Positions 11,619 through 23,911 of a DNA stretch of 64,000 bases are shown piece by piece. The position numbers and the translations under genes are program-made. Numbering within the stretch: position 1 is the first letter of the stretch; each line of letters opens with the position of its first letter. This DNA comes from Hygrocybe punicea (lineage: Eukaryota; Basidiomycota; Agaricomycetes; Agaricales; Hygrophoraceae): contig OY744461.1 in the NCBI GenBank assembly GCA_963556145.1, positions 1,054,001-1,118,000 on the forward strand, given 5' to 3'. Under the pieces are notes generated by a model. The model ran no database searches. It was not told the origin of the DNA and worked only from the letters and a program-made list of their open reading frames with translations.

Positions 11619-12116
11619 TTGCTTTCTAAAAACACGAGGAACGAGGGTAAATTAGAATTAAGTCTATGTACGAATTGGGCGAGTTAAGGTCCAAGGCTCT
11701 CAGCCTCGCACCTTCACTCGTCGCTATCTAAGATATCCGTCTGCTCCTCTCAGAGCGGCCATCTTTTCTTTCTCCCACCCCCCCACTACCTTTTTAGCCA
11801 ATTCTCCACCCACTCATTCAACCCACCCGCCACTCCTCTAGCAGTAGGCATCTTCGTTGACCACTCCACCTCATTACAATCAGCTCGACGCATCGTTCAC
11901 GTCCTAATAAAGAAGCCCCACGCCCGATCTACTGCTTGGCCCACCCGCCCTCGCAGCTCATCGGACTCCTCGTTTAAGTCTGGACCTTGGTTTCGGGTTT
12001 GAAAAAACCTCTGCGTGTTTTTTCCCCCAAAAAGAAGATTGCTATTCTGTAATCACAACTCTCTCCATATACCCTCAAAATTGACCAAAACTATAGCCTG
12101 CACGAACATAGACCTC
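11619..12116. other. intergenic, pyrimidine-rich
   Basis: No coding signal that I can support. C/T-rich runs occur at about 11740-11830 (CCCACCCCCCCACTACC and similar). Confidence 0.4.
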
Positions 12117-12946
12117 TACCTTATCTGCAATACTCCAGAATCTGTCATATGTGGCCACCAGCAGGCGGAATTGGGTATAATTTCCTTGCCTTTGGTGGAC
12201 TTTTGCTTCTGGTCATCGAAGTCAAATACAAACTCGGGACCAATGAGGAGCGTCTTAATGCCATTGCTCAAGTCATCGCCGAATGCGATGGTACACATTT
12301 GGAATTAGCAATATATCATAGGCCTGAATTGATATGTCTTCTCCGGCTTGCGACAACGTAAATGACAATGCTCAATTTCCTTCCATGGTCATCCATGGTA
12401 TATTATGCGATGGAACTACTTTTGAATTCTTCTCTTTTTATGGGCAAACCAAACCACCAACCTTTTCTCGAGGCGTCTTCCCTAGCGCTTCTTCTTCCAG
12501 ACCGCTCCAGGCCCTCATTGTTGCAGATTACCGTGGCTCGGCGACAATAGACTTCCTGAGGAGTTTGCGTCCCATCTGCGAGACCATGTTTTTTCTCCTG
12601 ACTTACAAGTTTGGACTTCAAGTACACACAAAACGCTCAGTTAGCCTGGCCATTCAACACGAACACACTCGACCAAGTACACCTTGGAGGGAGGCTCTTG
12701 GCTTGGCGGAACAAGCGTTGACACTTGCAGCAGATACGGCAGCGACAGGATCTGACGATGCTACTGCTGCAAATGAACTGACCGAAAAGGCTCTCCAATG
12801 CCTACAGAACAGGTTTCCTTTGTAACACCTCCTCTTATGTTGCACAACTAACGTCTTTCTATAGTTTCGCAGCTGTCCCAGCAGCTTATAAGGGGGATGT
12901 TGAGTTAGTCCGATTTTGGGATGAGGCACATCTTGAGCTATGTTGA
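12117..12946 (+). pseudogene. PD-(D/E)XK-like Agaricomycete hypothetical, 5' truncated
   Basis: Frames join as follows: a piece ending ICNTPES near 12140, a one-base shift, then GGIGYNFLAFGGLLLLVIEVKYKLGT (split here only by description) to 12290. Next is a lost intron 12291-12346, then 12347-12812, an intron 12813-12864 with a CTAAC branch site, and 12865-12946 ending ELVRFWDEAHLELC. The IEVK motif (Glu codon 12218-12220, Lys 12224-12226) after a hydrophobic strand resembles the E-x-K half of PD-(D/E)XK nucleases. I recall a large Agaricomycete family with this pattern but no known function. Defects: no N-terminal part, a frameshift near 12140, and the first intron's acceptor reads GG at 12345-12346 instead of AG. 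The nuclease link is inference from one motif. Confidence 0.55.
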
Positions 12947-13124
12947 GAAAGAATAAGAGGCTACCACCATGGAGGGCTTCGACGTTACAAACTTTGTTTC
13001 ACTGAGCTCTGCCACCATGACCGTACAGTTGTGTTGCAGCAGATTCGGAAATTCATTTCTTGTCTTACATCGAGCTAGTAGGCTAAATCCACAACACTAA
13101 GTACAATAATCAATCCACAGGCTT

Positions 13125-16100
13125 TCAAGTAGTGATATCCTTCCAAGCAGATGCAGAAACCGGATGGGTGACTGTAATATTAATAAATATCTAAAAAATT
13201 TAAAGATGTACCTAACATGCTTACATGGTGCTTGGGCGTCTGTGCGATATGCAACCAGAAACCACATGCCCTCAGTCGCCATTTGGATAGCCTTCTTCTT
13301 GCTCAGGCGGAAGTGGATTTTTCCACTGGGAAAGTCAACAAGATCAATTGAGGTCAGAATGAAGAACGACTCCAGGATATTTTGCTGACGGCCATCCAAA
13401 ATTTGAGGCAATGCCGCTACTAGCAAGGCAGCATCTATACCATGTGTAGACTTGAAAAGCAAAAGTGAGAGAGCAGGTTCCCTGTCACGAATATGCTCGA
13501 GGGGTACAGTGAGGGTAACGCAGACTTCGAATATCCCGATGTCTTGATGTGTTGTGGCGAATTCCAATGGTAGGTTGATCATAAAAGGAAATCCTTGATG
13601 AGAGATAGCCACTATGGTCTCCATCTCCGCCATCCAGGGGTGCAACGGAACTTTTCGCATTGGAGCCCGACGTTTGATGTGATCATTGAGGGGAATTGGC
13701 CATTTACCAAGGTATGGAGAGGCATCAGTGACAAAGTTGTTGTCAAGCAGCGCTTGAACAAATTCTGATAGCCAATGACTGGGATACCCGATAGAAGGCA
13801 TGTGACAAAGAAGAGCGAAGAAGGCCATTAGGTTGTTTGGCAAATGGATGGCACTGGCTTTTGACTGACTGGAACCGGGAACGAGGGTGTATATGAGTAC
13901 CCGCGACAACCATGCGGATAATTCTCGACGAGAGGCCAGCTGTGAAAGGGGCCTAGGCATTGGCATATTAACAAGGACAGCTAGCTGCTTTGCAGCCTCT
14001 TTACAAACAATTTCACAACCTAGGTAGCGTGGAACGTCGCTAGGTGGTAAAAGAGTGTATCTAATGCTGAACATTAGTAGAGTACGATGGAAGAGAGCGA
14101 ATAGCCTCACGTGTAGAAAAACTCGTCATCACTAGACCAGATTCCACTGTTCAACTGACAGTTGGAGGAAACTCCAAACTTTGGGCCATTCTGTATGACT
14201 GGCAGTGCATAAACTATTGTATTAAGGGTGGCGTGTGTGTAGTCGCTACAAAAAAAATTAGTGAGAGTAAATTGTACCTGAGGAGTGACCTACGGAACAT
14301 TACTCAGATAGGCTCTGGAATACAAGCAAGGAAAATCAGCGGGTCGTGTCTGGCTGGATCTCAATCTCATCCTCGACAGCTCCTGGGTCAGTTCCCCACA
14401 TAACATCTCCAGCTTCACCCGACCTCGTAAAGCCACCAGAGACTTTACCACTTCACTGAAAAAGGCGGATACATGAGAGAATGCGGGAGCGTCAGGAGGT
14501 TCGCCAGTGGGATTAACGTAACCATCAAGGTACTGTTGGAAAAGGAACTCTCGGATTTGGCGGGGAGTTGTAAACATGTCTTGGGTATGTTGTTTGCCTG
14601 AGCCTTGGGTACGCTCCATCGTTTTACGATCCTAAAAGTAAAGTTAGTAATAATATTTCTTGCAATTTGTTAAACTTACAACGAGTGTTGGGTTCGGCAT
14701 CCATGTTTCCATTACGTGCGTTTTGAGCTGTGACAGGGTTGGCATGTTGAGCAGCATAAAACGGGGACAGCCAAAGCGTACCTTCTTTTGCAAGTCCCGC
14801 GGAACAGGTTCGTCTGTCCATTTTAACGTCTTATTAGCGCTCTCAAAACCGGGATGTCGTGACCAAAAGAGCTTTGGCGGAATAAAAACTCCAATCGTCT
14901 CATACCAGAGCTGTTCGTGCTGCATCCCTGCGGGACCATTCCCATCGAGGCGCATCTTGAACATCCCTTCAATCATCTGTTCGCGGTCCTGCTTTATCCG
15001 CTGTGCTCCTGCATGCCCAAGTCTGGCCCATCCAATTGTCAAGCTCTTAAGCTTGTCTGGGCTAGCGTTGTCATAATATTCAGTAACCTCTCGCCGCAAC
15101 TCCCGGTAACCACCCTCGAGGGCCTGCCTATAGGCAGGGGACATATCGGGAATTTGGAGAGAATCCAGATACATTTTGCTGCGAGATTTGTGCTGGCGCA
15201 TACCAAGCATCTTGCCGACAGTCATGGTGGAAATTCCGATGGTTGACCAGTATGTCAAGACGTCGAGGATTCCAGCAACAGCCTCGACACTAACATGAAG
15301 CCAACTGGGGAGTTGAGGCGGAGTCCGCGAGAGACGTGTCTTGATCAAAGCAATGGTACGCTGCAACCTGGAATACGTGCCAAATGAACAAACGAACCAG
15401 TCACAATTTGCAAAGCACACACTTGTCGTGACAATAAGCTGGCATGACAGTACCAACATATGTGTAGAAAATCGTAGCTTGAATCTCGGTTGCCACGAGG
15501 GGGCTTGCATCGGATTTACAAAGTTCATCGATAAGCATCATGATGCAAAGGTCACGAGCAAGTGCACCAGGATGAATGTCCAGGAGTGTGATATGAAGGC
15601 GAAATTTAGATTGTCTGGCCTTGGATAAGATTTTATACTCTTTGTGTGCTCCAATCAATGTCCCATAAACATGGCGAGCTGAGCGAAGTAATGAATCGGA
15701 AGCTTCCTTTGGGACAATGGGATGGGTAGACGTACCATCTCCAACACCACCCAGCAAAAATGATACCCGAGATAACTGAGTTAATGGGATTTCTTTCAAG
15801 TTCAAAGGGCAGTGTTCGGAGACATAATTGTCAGGCCCCCAATTATGCAGCAAAGATAGCACGTCGTCCATTCCAACCTGCAGTAATGCGTAAGAGTTCT
15901 GAAGAAACGGTTACGAGAAGGCATACGAACTGTGAAGTATTCAAAATCAGACAAACTGTGCACGGTGGATTGTCAGTGGTATAGATCATCACGCAGGGTG
16001 AGAGAAGACTTGCACAGATTTCCGGAATATGGAAAGGTCACAAAATCTCCTTCGGGCTGCTGCCGCAGAATCCACAGGTTCGCTTAGTATGAGTCTGCAC

Positions 16101-16402
16101 TCTCGCCAAGTACTTTTCGCGCTCGCCGCCCCGTATTGAAGGGCAACTGATTCTGATGAGTCTATGATCTCTGTGTTGCGCCCGATTTTTTCAACCAGGA
16201 TTTTGTCGTTTCGACGGCCGAGGCAAATAGCTTTCGCGAAACGCACAGAAAGTCTTAGGGCAAGAGCTGTATCATCCTGGGCAGAAGGAAGTCGCCAGAA
16301 TCGACAAATGGCCTCGAAACAACTATCATAGTCTCCCATCTCAAACAGGGCAGCGCTCAAGTTTGACGGATATATCGGTTCATTCGGAGAAGCTGCTTCT
16401 GC
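13125..16402 (-). CDS. DUF4470/TPR-type protein, at least 942 aa, 5' end unresolved
   Basis: Minus-strand exons in gene order: 16402-15993, 15955-15931, 15877-15736, 15678-15423, 15367-14782, 14727-14680, 14631-14294, 14245-14111, 14066-13225, 13171-13125. All phases agree and no stop interrupts. A further upstream exon probably ends at 16449 (intron 16403-16448); the start codon is not found. The N-terminus (NLSAALFEMGDYDSCFEAI) looks like a TPR hairpin. GGVGD joined across an intron to ARHVYGTLIG, then LLDIHPGALARDL, fits the DUF4470 region shared with dynein assembly factor 3 and common in Agaricomycete proteins. Weak points: the intron 15956-15992 is only 37 bp and the donor at 15930 is GTTCGT, so one of these could be a mutation. 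Function unknown. Confidence 0.65.
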
Positions 16403-16497
16403 CTGGGACGAGGTTCAATTCAAGTTCGAAGCAAAAGGTGTGGCCTACTTTCAAAAAGTAAACCGTTGCTCTGTATATGTAAAAACATAGTTGTTAA

Positions 16498-17471
16498 CCA
16501 ACGATAAATCGATATCGCATCTATGCAAGCCTACTCTTTGAAGTCCCCAGCTTTGAAAAAAGTGTTTCCGCGTTCTTTGAAAGCCAAAGCAGTCGTAGAT
16601 TCCGCCATGGTGGTGGTTGCAATCCAGGTCTAGGTTTGCGCTTGTTATACGATGAACCTGTTCCTGAGCTGGACCTTTCGGCAACCACGTTCAACCGCTT
16701 CGGGATTGCAAGTTTATCACAACAGGCGATGGAGTCTTCGTCGACTTCGACTGTCATGCTACCACAACTCCTTCAGATCAACACCGTTCCAATCTAAGCT
16801 TCCTCCTGATGTCCATCCCACGTACCCTCTATATTGCCTGTCGAATTTCGAGTGCCAGTGCGAGGAGTTTGAAGACTCGGACTTAGTCGACTGAATACTG
16901 ATCAGCTGTAGACGGACGTAACATGACAGAGAATATTGACTTTATTCTCTGCATTCTTGAGCGATGCTTGAGCGAGCACGGGATTACCGTAGGCGAACAC
17001 CGTTCTGGTAAGAACGATTTCTGTCTAGAAGGATACCATTTGATGCAGCGTTCAGTGACCCACCGTTCCTGGCTCTTACGTCCACTTCCTGCTTTACGCC
17101 GCACGATGTGTATCACATCGAACTGCTATACAAATATTTCAAGGAGGCAGACTACATTTCTTACGAACTGTCTTCCCAGAGCGATAGATATATTGCGATC
17201 TGGAACGACGCAAAACCATCGGATAGTGACCATTTCTGGAATCATGGCCTCCTACCCCTCCAGATTCTCGAGTATGACAATCTTACCATTAAGAAACAAT
17301 GTGTGGGCTGCAAGCGCACCTTGCCGCGAGCGTCCTACTCGAAGTCTGCGTGGAATGGGATGTCCAAGAGATGATGCTGTGCTGTCGGTGTGTGGCAGGA
17401 ACTACAGGAGCGGTGGGATAGGGAAGACAATGACGGTACTATGGCTCAGATGTGCTTGACGGGCGTCTTCG
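16498..17471 (+). pseudogene. decayed Agaricomycete protein with Cys-pair C-terminus
   Basis: One protein can be followed through three frames: 16498-16797 (LLFEVPSFEKSVSAFFE ... TVMLPQLLQINTVPI), about 16800-16891 (FECQCEEFEDSDLV), 16905-17040 (NMTENIDFILCILERC), then about 17045-17471 (PHDVYHIELLYKYFKEAD ... KKQCVGCKRTLPRASYSK). At least three frameshifts separate them. In the last frame TGA at 17372-17374 interrupts where an Arg codon (CGA) would complete a second Cys pair (CC). The CxxC...W...CC pattern is loosely like an Stc1-type zinc-binding module, but that is a guess. It starts within 50 bp of the 5' part of the DUF4470 gene on the opposite strand. Confidence 0.5.
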
Positions 17472-17835
17472 CGTGGCAGTATCGGCCTTGAAGCTTGAAG
17501 CTTGAAGTGTAATATGTACAGCATTTTCATATCGCTACGGTAGCCGGCAAAAGAACAGAGGTTTGACTGACCTGGACTGTCCACACCGTGCATCAGGGTA
17601 CGAGGAAGTAATCATAGACAGAATGCAGGACTTGGCCGGGTGCAGTGTTGTTGCTGCGGGTTATGACGTGGAGGGTCGGAACACGAGAGCTGACTAGCCC
17701 ACTGCTAGGCGTAAATACGGCGGTGAGTCAGGTCGCTCTGGCAGGTGCTCCCGACTCGGAGTTCTGCTTCCGTTCAACTTCAACGGCCGAAGGGTCCGCG
17801 AATTTTAGGCGGCTTCTCCGATTAGTCTTTCAACC
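17472..17835. other. intergenic, upstream of the MFS gene
   Basis: No gene. GCTTGAA is repeated three times in tandem at about 17488-17507. The MFS promoter must lie here but I see no convincing TATA box. Confidence 0.4.
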
Positions 17836-20665
17836 ATGTCGCCGTCGGGGGAACGCCAAGCCTTGCTCAAGGACGTGAGTCAAGTGCCAGCGCCTGCTCA
17901 GAACACTGGGAATGGCTCGCATCATTTGGGTCCTTTGGAGATATCGCAAATGACTCGCGTTAGAATTTTGACCGGCGTGTTTCTTGGAAGTTTCTTGACT
18001 GTGAGTATTGATATGTGCAAGGCGTGTGCGTGTTCGATGGCTCATTCACTTTCAGTCACTGAACAGTATGTCTGTCGTCTTTCAACGCTTCAAGCAATAT
18101 ACTCACAATGGTCTCTAGTGACATTGGTTCCAACAAGTATGCCCTGTTAATACCCTCTCAAATTGGTCCTAACAATGTACTGTAGTGCTTCCAGCGATAT
18201 CTAGCCAATTCAATAAAGCCAACCAAGGATCCTGGTTAGGTACTGCGTGAGTCTGGTCCCGCGCTCTCGTGATGTATCACTCGCTCATGTGTATATAAGA
18301 TTCCTACTCGCGACCTGTACCTTCACACCATTGTACGGTCGTCTATGTGATGTTCTTGGCCGAAGAGGTGCCTCTCAAGTTGCACTCGTTTTCGCAGGCT
18401 TCGGTGTCCTTGCTTGCGGGTGTTCAGGAAGTATGGATATCTTGATTGCAGCTAGATTCGTACGTCGCCTTCTACATCATGATATTATCATCCTGTAACC
18501 GCGCAATACAGTTAGGTGGAATGGGTGCAGGTGGTTTGACCACGATATGCCAGTAAGGGTCAATGTCGCGTGACCGTTTTCTAATAGTTGATTTGACTTT
18601 TGTCAAGGATAATCGTAGGTGATATGTATAGCACGCGTGTATGTGTTGGATTGCTTTGTTTCCTGTCCTCTCTTGGCTGATGATGATCTCGAAAAGTCAC
18701 GAGCCCTGGCGCAAGGCTTTGCAAGTATGTTCCAAGGGGTGCGTCTTTTCTCTTGCTATATTGATCATGCCAAGCCGATTTCTTGGCAGATTGGGCTAGG
18801 ATTAGGTGGACCAATTGGAGGCTTAATAACAGACAAGTCCGAAATTTCACCCCTCCGCTCATCCTTCATTTGACAATGCTCTCAGATTCGGTTGGCGATG
18901 GGCATTCCTATTCCAACTCCCACTCTTCGTCCTCTCATTCGTCTTAACTTCGTACAATTTAATTTACGTGACACCCGTAAGCTACTGCTCTTTTTCGAAG
19001 AAGAATGTTGCCAAGCTATTGATGCGACATATTAGGGCAAAGGCAAGAACGTCACGGAAGTTCTCCAGAGGATTGATTATGGTGGTTCTGCTACCCTCCT
19101 TGCGACTGTGGGTTGGTTTGAGTCTGAAGGAGACTTTTCGTCATTTTGACATATTCTAGGTTGCTTCCGTCCTTATCTTCCTCAGCACTCGGTACAACGA
19201 AGGACGCCCTGTGAGTCTTTCAATGCTCATTCCCGCTGGCGGTCTCTATCTCACAACCCTACAGTGGTCGGACGCAAACGTGTATATACCCTTTGCCCTC
19301 AGCTTCTTATTCTTATTCTGTTTCCTCGTCCTCGAAATATACATTGCACCCGAGCCAGTTCTTGCGCCTTATCTCCTCAAGCAGAAGATTCCAGTTCTGG
19401 TGGGAATCAGTAACTTCTTGGTTGCGATATGCAATTTCAGCATCACGTATTTCTTTCCAATGTGGTTTCAGACTGTTGGATTGACGAGTGCTGCCGTCGC
19501 TGGTGAGTTCCCCTTGTCAATAACTTACAAAACCTCATTTTGTCCTTTGTATAGGTTTGCATCTATTGCCGAACAGTATATCAATGTCACTGGGATCTGT
19601 GTTTGCTGGGTAGGCAATTTGATCCGGACTTTTTTTACCTGTGGTTGTTTATTTGCTTTCATTGCAGGTGGATGATGCATCGCACAGGGACTTATAAAAC
19701 CATAAATTTGATATTCGGACTCCTGCCATTCATTGCGACATTCTGTATCCAGAATATCACAGAAGACTCAGGTTGGTGGCAAAGTTGGTTCAGTGTCGTA
19801 CGTCCATCATAACTCAAGCTTCAAGGCAAGGGCCTCATCCCGATGTTAGATGCCACTTGGATTCGGAAACGCAGTTGTACTGCAGACGTTATTGAGTGGG
19901 TCCGTTTGGGAATCGGCTATATGACCGAAGTAAACTAACATAACGGTGATTTGATTAGTGGCACTTTTGACACATCTCCCAAGTGGGTACCATCATCCTC
20001 TATTCCCGAGAAATAGCTTACTCCAGTGGACCAGAATCTATGTTGGCCGTAGGCACAGGATTCGGGCAGCTGTTTCGTGGCGTTGGTTCGTATCTGCCAT
20101 TACATTAAGCTTTTGTAGGACTCACATAAATTATTCATATTCACAGGCCAAGTTGCGGGTGTTGCAATATCGTCTGCTGTCTTCCAGTCTATTTTAGATC
20201 GTGAATTACGTGCCAGGATTCGAGGGCCTGGCTCAGCGGAGGTGAAGCGCGCCTGTCATTAGCCTTAACGAAATTTTACAAATTTATTGACATTCCTCTC
20301 TATACTCAGATGATCGACAACATTCGACACTCTACAACCCTCATAGCCACGCTACCACCTAACCTCCAGCGTGCAGCGAGAGATTCATATGCTGTCAGTT
20401 TGCATGCTGTTTTCGTGTTCGCGACCTGCTCGACGTTCTTGTCGTACCTTGTTAGGTTGGGTGTACGTACCTTCTTTTTTTTTTTTAACAAAAAAATTTG
20501 GCCCCTCGTCCTCAGTGAAATCATCGCATCCTTTGATAGATACCCGATAAGAAGCTGGAACCTAATGCTCCACGTCGATGCGGCGTTGACCACGAGGCAC
20601 GGCCTGTCCTGGACGCCCAGACACTGAGTGACGGCGACAGCGATGATGATTCGATCACGAACTAA
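17836..20665 (+). CDS. MFS transporter (14-TM drug/amino-acid permease type), 572 aa
   Basis: Twenty-one exons can be placed with matching phases and GT-AG introns: 17836-18000, 18056-18065, 18119-18136, 18186-18246, 18300-18459, 18512-18552, 18608-18638, 18697-18738, 18790-18836, 18886-18976, 19036-19107, 19160-19210, 19265-19502, 19555-19609, 19668-19797, 19850-19895, 19959-19986, 20027-20085, 20147-20241, 20310-20462, 20540-20665. They sum to 1719 nt with no stop. MFS motif A is GRLCDVLGRRG in the loop after TM2; the antiporter motif C is GLGLGGPIGG. Many hydrophobic segments follow (e.g. FALSFLFLFCFLVLEIY) and the length fits 14-TM DHA2/vacuolar amino-acid permease-like proteins. The likely role is proton-coupled export at the plasma or vacuolar membrane; the substrate is not readable. 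Exons of 10 and 18 nt are unusual. An intact host gene amid transposons. Confidence 0.9.
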
Positions 20666-20843
20666 TCGTTGCCCCCGCCACGTTGTGCTTCTAATTGAGT
20701 CCGTGGGTCAGGCTGCATTACACTTTTCTGTATTCTTTTAGAGTAGACGTCAATCCATCGCATAGAACATGTACATGGCGGGTATGTTGGCATTATTATA
20801 GCACTGTGAATCACAGAATGCACTAGTGTGCACTGAAGTGCAC

Positions 20844-21857
20844 TAAGGATTGACACGGGTTGACCCGCGGGTCCGAAACGGCGCACCCGCACCCGCACCC
20901 GCAAAAACCGTACCCGGACGGGTAACGGGTGCGGTTTGCACCCGTTACTCGACGGGTCACCACGGTGACTACCACAGCGACGTCGCGCACGTCGAGCACA
21001 CGTCAATAGACGTGGCCCGTCCGTGTCGCGACGTCTGCACGCCTCCATCGAACGCCGTCTACGGAATGGACTGGCCAATGGGCCAGTGCCAACCGAGACG
21101 GCGTCGTTTAAGTCCGTGTGTGCGGTCGTGCGTCGTGCTGCGTTGTGTGTGCTTGCGCGTGCGTGCGTGCGTCGTGCTGCGTTGTGTGTGCGTGTGCGTG
21201 TGTCGTCGGGTTATTTGATGAATTCTGGTCAGCGCGAGATGGGTGAGGGGCAGTGGGCACGTACCTGGAGACCGGGTTGTGGGCGCACCACCCACCCGGC
21301 CATGCTTGTCCTCTGCGTGTGTCCTCGCTGGCGTCGTCCGTGCAACCAGCGTCGGTCGCCACACGGCACGATGTTGATGTGCGGTGGTGGTGGTGGTGGT
21401 GGTGGTGGTGGTGATGGTGGTGGTGGTGGTGATGGTCTTCTGCGTGTGTTCTCGCTGCGTCGTCCGTGCAACCAGGGTTGGTCGCCGCGCGGCACAATGT
21501 TGATGTGGTGGTGGTGGTGGTGATGGTGGTGGTGATGGTCTTCTGCGTGTGTTCTCGCTGCGTCGTCCGTGCAACCAGGGTTGGTCGCCGCGCGGCACAA
21601 TGTTGATGTGGTGGTGGTGGTGGTGATGGTGGTGGCAAGTGACGGCTGTGGTCAAAAAATAAGTAAAAACATAATTATTAAAGAATAAAAGCTTACCTTA
21701 GGGTCCTCAAATGAGGACCCGTGAAAAACCCGCACACCGCGGGTAACCGGTAACGGGTGCGGTTTGGGCTCGGTGTGTGTTTTGGAACACCGTACCCGAA
21801 CCCGCGCCACCCGTTTAGGAAACACCGCGGGTAAACCCGAACCCGTGTCAATCCTTA
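20844..21857. mobile_element. hAT-type non-autonomous element, 1014 bp
   Basis: Inverted ends TAAGGATTGACACGGGTT at 20844 and its reverse complement ending 21857. 8-bp target duplication AAGTGCAC at 20836-20843 and 21858-21865. GC-rich, with subterminal ACCCG/CGGGT words and a GGT-rich minisatellite inside. No transposase. Long open frames here (His-, Arg- or Gly-rich) are products of the repeats. Confidence 0.85.
21318..21640. repeat. 103-bp minisatellite plus (GGT)n
   Basis: Unit beginning TTCTGCGTGTGTTCTCGCTG starts at 21438 and 21541 (period 103, near identical), with a diverged copy from about 21318. Each ends in runs of GGT/GAT. Confidence 0.85.
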
Positions 21858-21865
21858 AAGTGCAC

Positions 21866-22934
21866 TTATTATCATTGGTTCTCATATGTTGTGCAATGCA
21901 GTGCTGTGCTGTGCTGTGCACCCATCTTGGCTTATCATGGAATATAATAGGAATTGCACATTGCAGCACAGTGAAAATAGATGATAACTTGTGTTAAGTT
22001 GTGTAATCTGATAATCACTGGCAATAACAAGTTATCACATGAATTTTGTCCAGTGAAAACCCTCATATAATAGTGAACCAACTGAAGCTCAAGCCTAAGA
22101 GTGAGTGGATTGGCGAGAGCGTGCATTTGGGCCCAGCCAAGCCAAGGTGGTGGCTTCATCGCAGCTTCAGCTTGGCTTGGGAGTTTGAAAAGCCAAAGCC
22201 AGGCTGTCAGGCCATGGCTTTTTGGTATGGGAAATCATTGCGGACACCAAACTTTAAAACATGTACAGTCACCCACCTTGTCACTTTTCATCGCCTGCAT
22301 TCCTCTGGTCCTCATTCTTCCCAGAACCCTTCCTAGTGTTGCGACAGCTCGGTCCAAAACTGTGAGCCGATTGAGCTGAGCCGAAGATTAGCCGAGCTGA
22401 GCCGTTGCTCGGCTAATGGTTAAACCTTGGCTTAGCCACGGCTAGCCATTTTTAGCCATTATAAACTTCCAAATTAGGAAATTTAATAAATTTGAGGTTT
22501 TCGGTGTGTTTGCTGCCTTGCAGCTTGTTGTCTGGCATTGCCCACAGCTCACAATGTTGCTAGACAGCTGCTGTACTAATGCAAGATTGGTTTTTGTGTA
22601 AAATACAATGTCAAAGTTAATACAATGCCCTTTTAACCGGTGCAGAGGGCACGAATCAGCTGTCCATTAACATTTCATTGGTCTTGCCACATTACCGTGC
22701 CCGCAACCAACCTATCGACCATTGCATCATGGAGCATGTTCGTCGGCAGCAAAATCATTGGGGTCAATCCAACTCAAAGTTGTACGTAGCACTCCCGGAC
22801 GGTCGAATTTCTTATTCCATCATTCTACTGTAGTGTCGACATGTGCCTCACTCCAAGTTTCACCTCAAAGTCCAAGCTGTCAAGTCTGATGTGACCATCA
22901 GGCATCTTACTCTGCTGGATTCGTTAATTGTATC
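21866..22934. repeat. non-coding, SINE/MITE-like fragments
   Basis: No gene. At 22100-22240 the word AGCCAAGC and its complement recur (AAGCCAAGGTGG, CTTGGCTTGGG). At 22335-22460 a block begins TAGTGTTGCGACAGCTCGG and is dense in GAGCCGA/GCTCGGC words, like the subterminal repeats of a hAT MITE. Its second end and a target duplication were not found. Confidence 0.4.
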
Positions 22935-23911
22935 ATGAACTACGTAACTCTCAACGACGACGTACACGACTCATGGGGCGTTGACGCATTTGGTGAAAAA
23001 GCAAAGCAAAACACGGTGTCGCTGAGGTCGTGGCCTGGGATTGGGATGGTGATGACGATGAGAGATGGCAGGTGGAGAGCGAAGACAACAGCTGGGCTAC
23101 CGCCAATTGGGATCTTGAAATAGGGTCTGGGCATGGCTGGGGGTAAGGAAGGGGTGCAGTGCGGGCGTTGAGGATTATATAGGGTGTAGCCAAGTTGATC
23201 GCTCCTGTGCCAATAACGGCATGTAGACACTTAATATCCATTAAGCGCACAAGATAAGACGCTGAAAGGGATCATTGCTCACCAAGATTGTCAGCTGTCA
23301 TTCTTTTCTTGAACTTGAGACCCAAAACACTTGTAGCAGGCCGAAAAAATGTTGGGCGAAAGCATGTTCGGCCATGAAGGAGGATAGAATGGTCCACGTA
23401 GGCTAATCCCATCGAAATTAGACAACATTTTTGTGATGCGTTATTGTTCAACTGATATACCTCGAAAGAACCATGGCCCAGGGCAAATGTCCCAGACATT
23501 CTGCCAAAACAATTGTCAAAAGGAAGAACGTGAACATGTTGCTACATCAGCTACATGCACGTTGACACAAAATCGCCAAGTTTGTTGCCGAGAGAACACG
23601 TAAAACACGCCAAGACAATGCCAGTGCATTGTTACGGATCGCTTCTGCAGCGGGCTCCGGCAACAATCAACTTAACAGGGGGGCGGTTTCCAGAGGGAAG
23701 AACAGCAGTTTCATTGGTAGATAACACTGCTACAAGGGGGGAGGTTCATGGTCTAAAGTCATTGCGAGCCGTGGGGGTTACCCAAGATAAGGGGGTCTGC
23801 CCCAAGAACCAGACTAAACGTAAGGAAAGGAAAGAAGAAAAAGTCCGAACCAACAACAAGGACAGTAGATATAGTGAATGGACTTTAGGGGAGTTGGGAA
23901 TCCAACCATGA
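22935..23911. other. unresolved region, short open frames only
   Basis: Minus-strand frames at 23230-22940 and 23499-23272, and a plus frame at 23555-23911, are 75-118 aa and not recognisable. The minus frame at 23499 reads FALGHGSFEVYQLNNN, faintly like a WD40 blade, but no repeat pattern follows. I do not call a gene. Confidence 0.25.

Noticed and set aside
21059..21655. Long His-, Arg- and Thr-rich open frames on both strands
   Set aside because: They arise from the (GGT)n and 103-bp minisatellite inside a MITE; no domain, and all frames stay open for compositional reasons.
22940..23499. WD40 protein fragment on the minus strand
   Set aside because: One weak blade-like segment only; no GH/WD periodicity.
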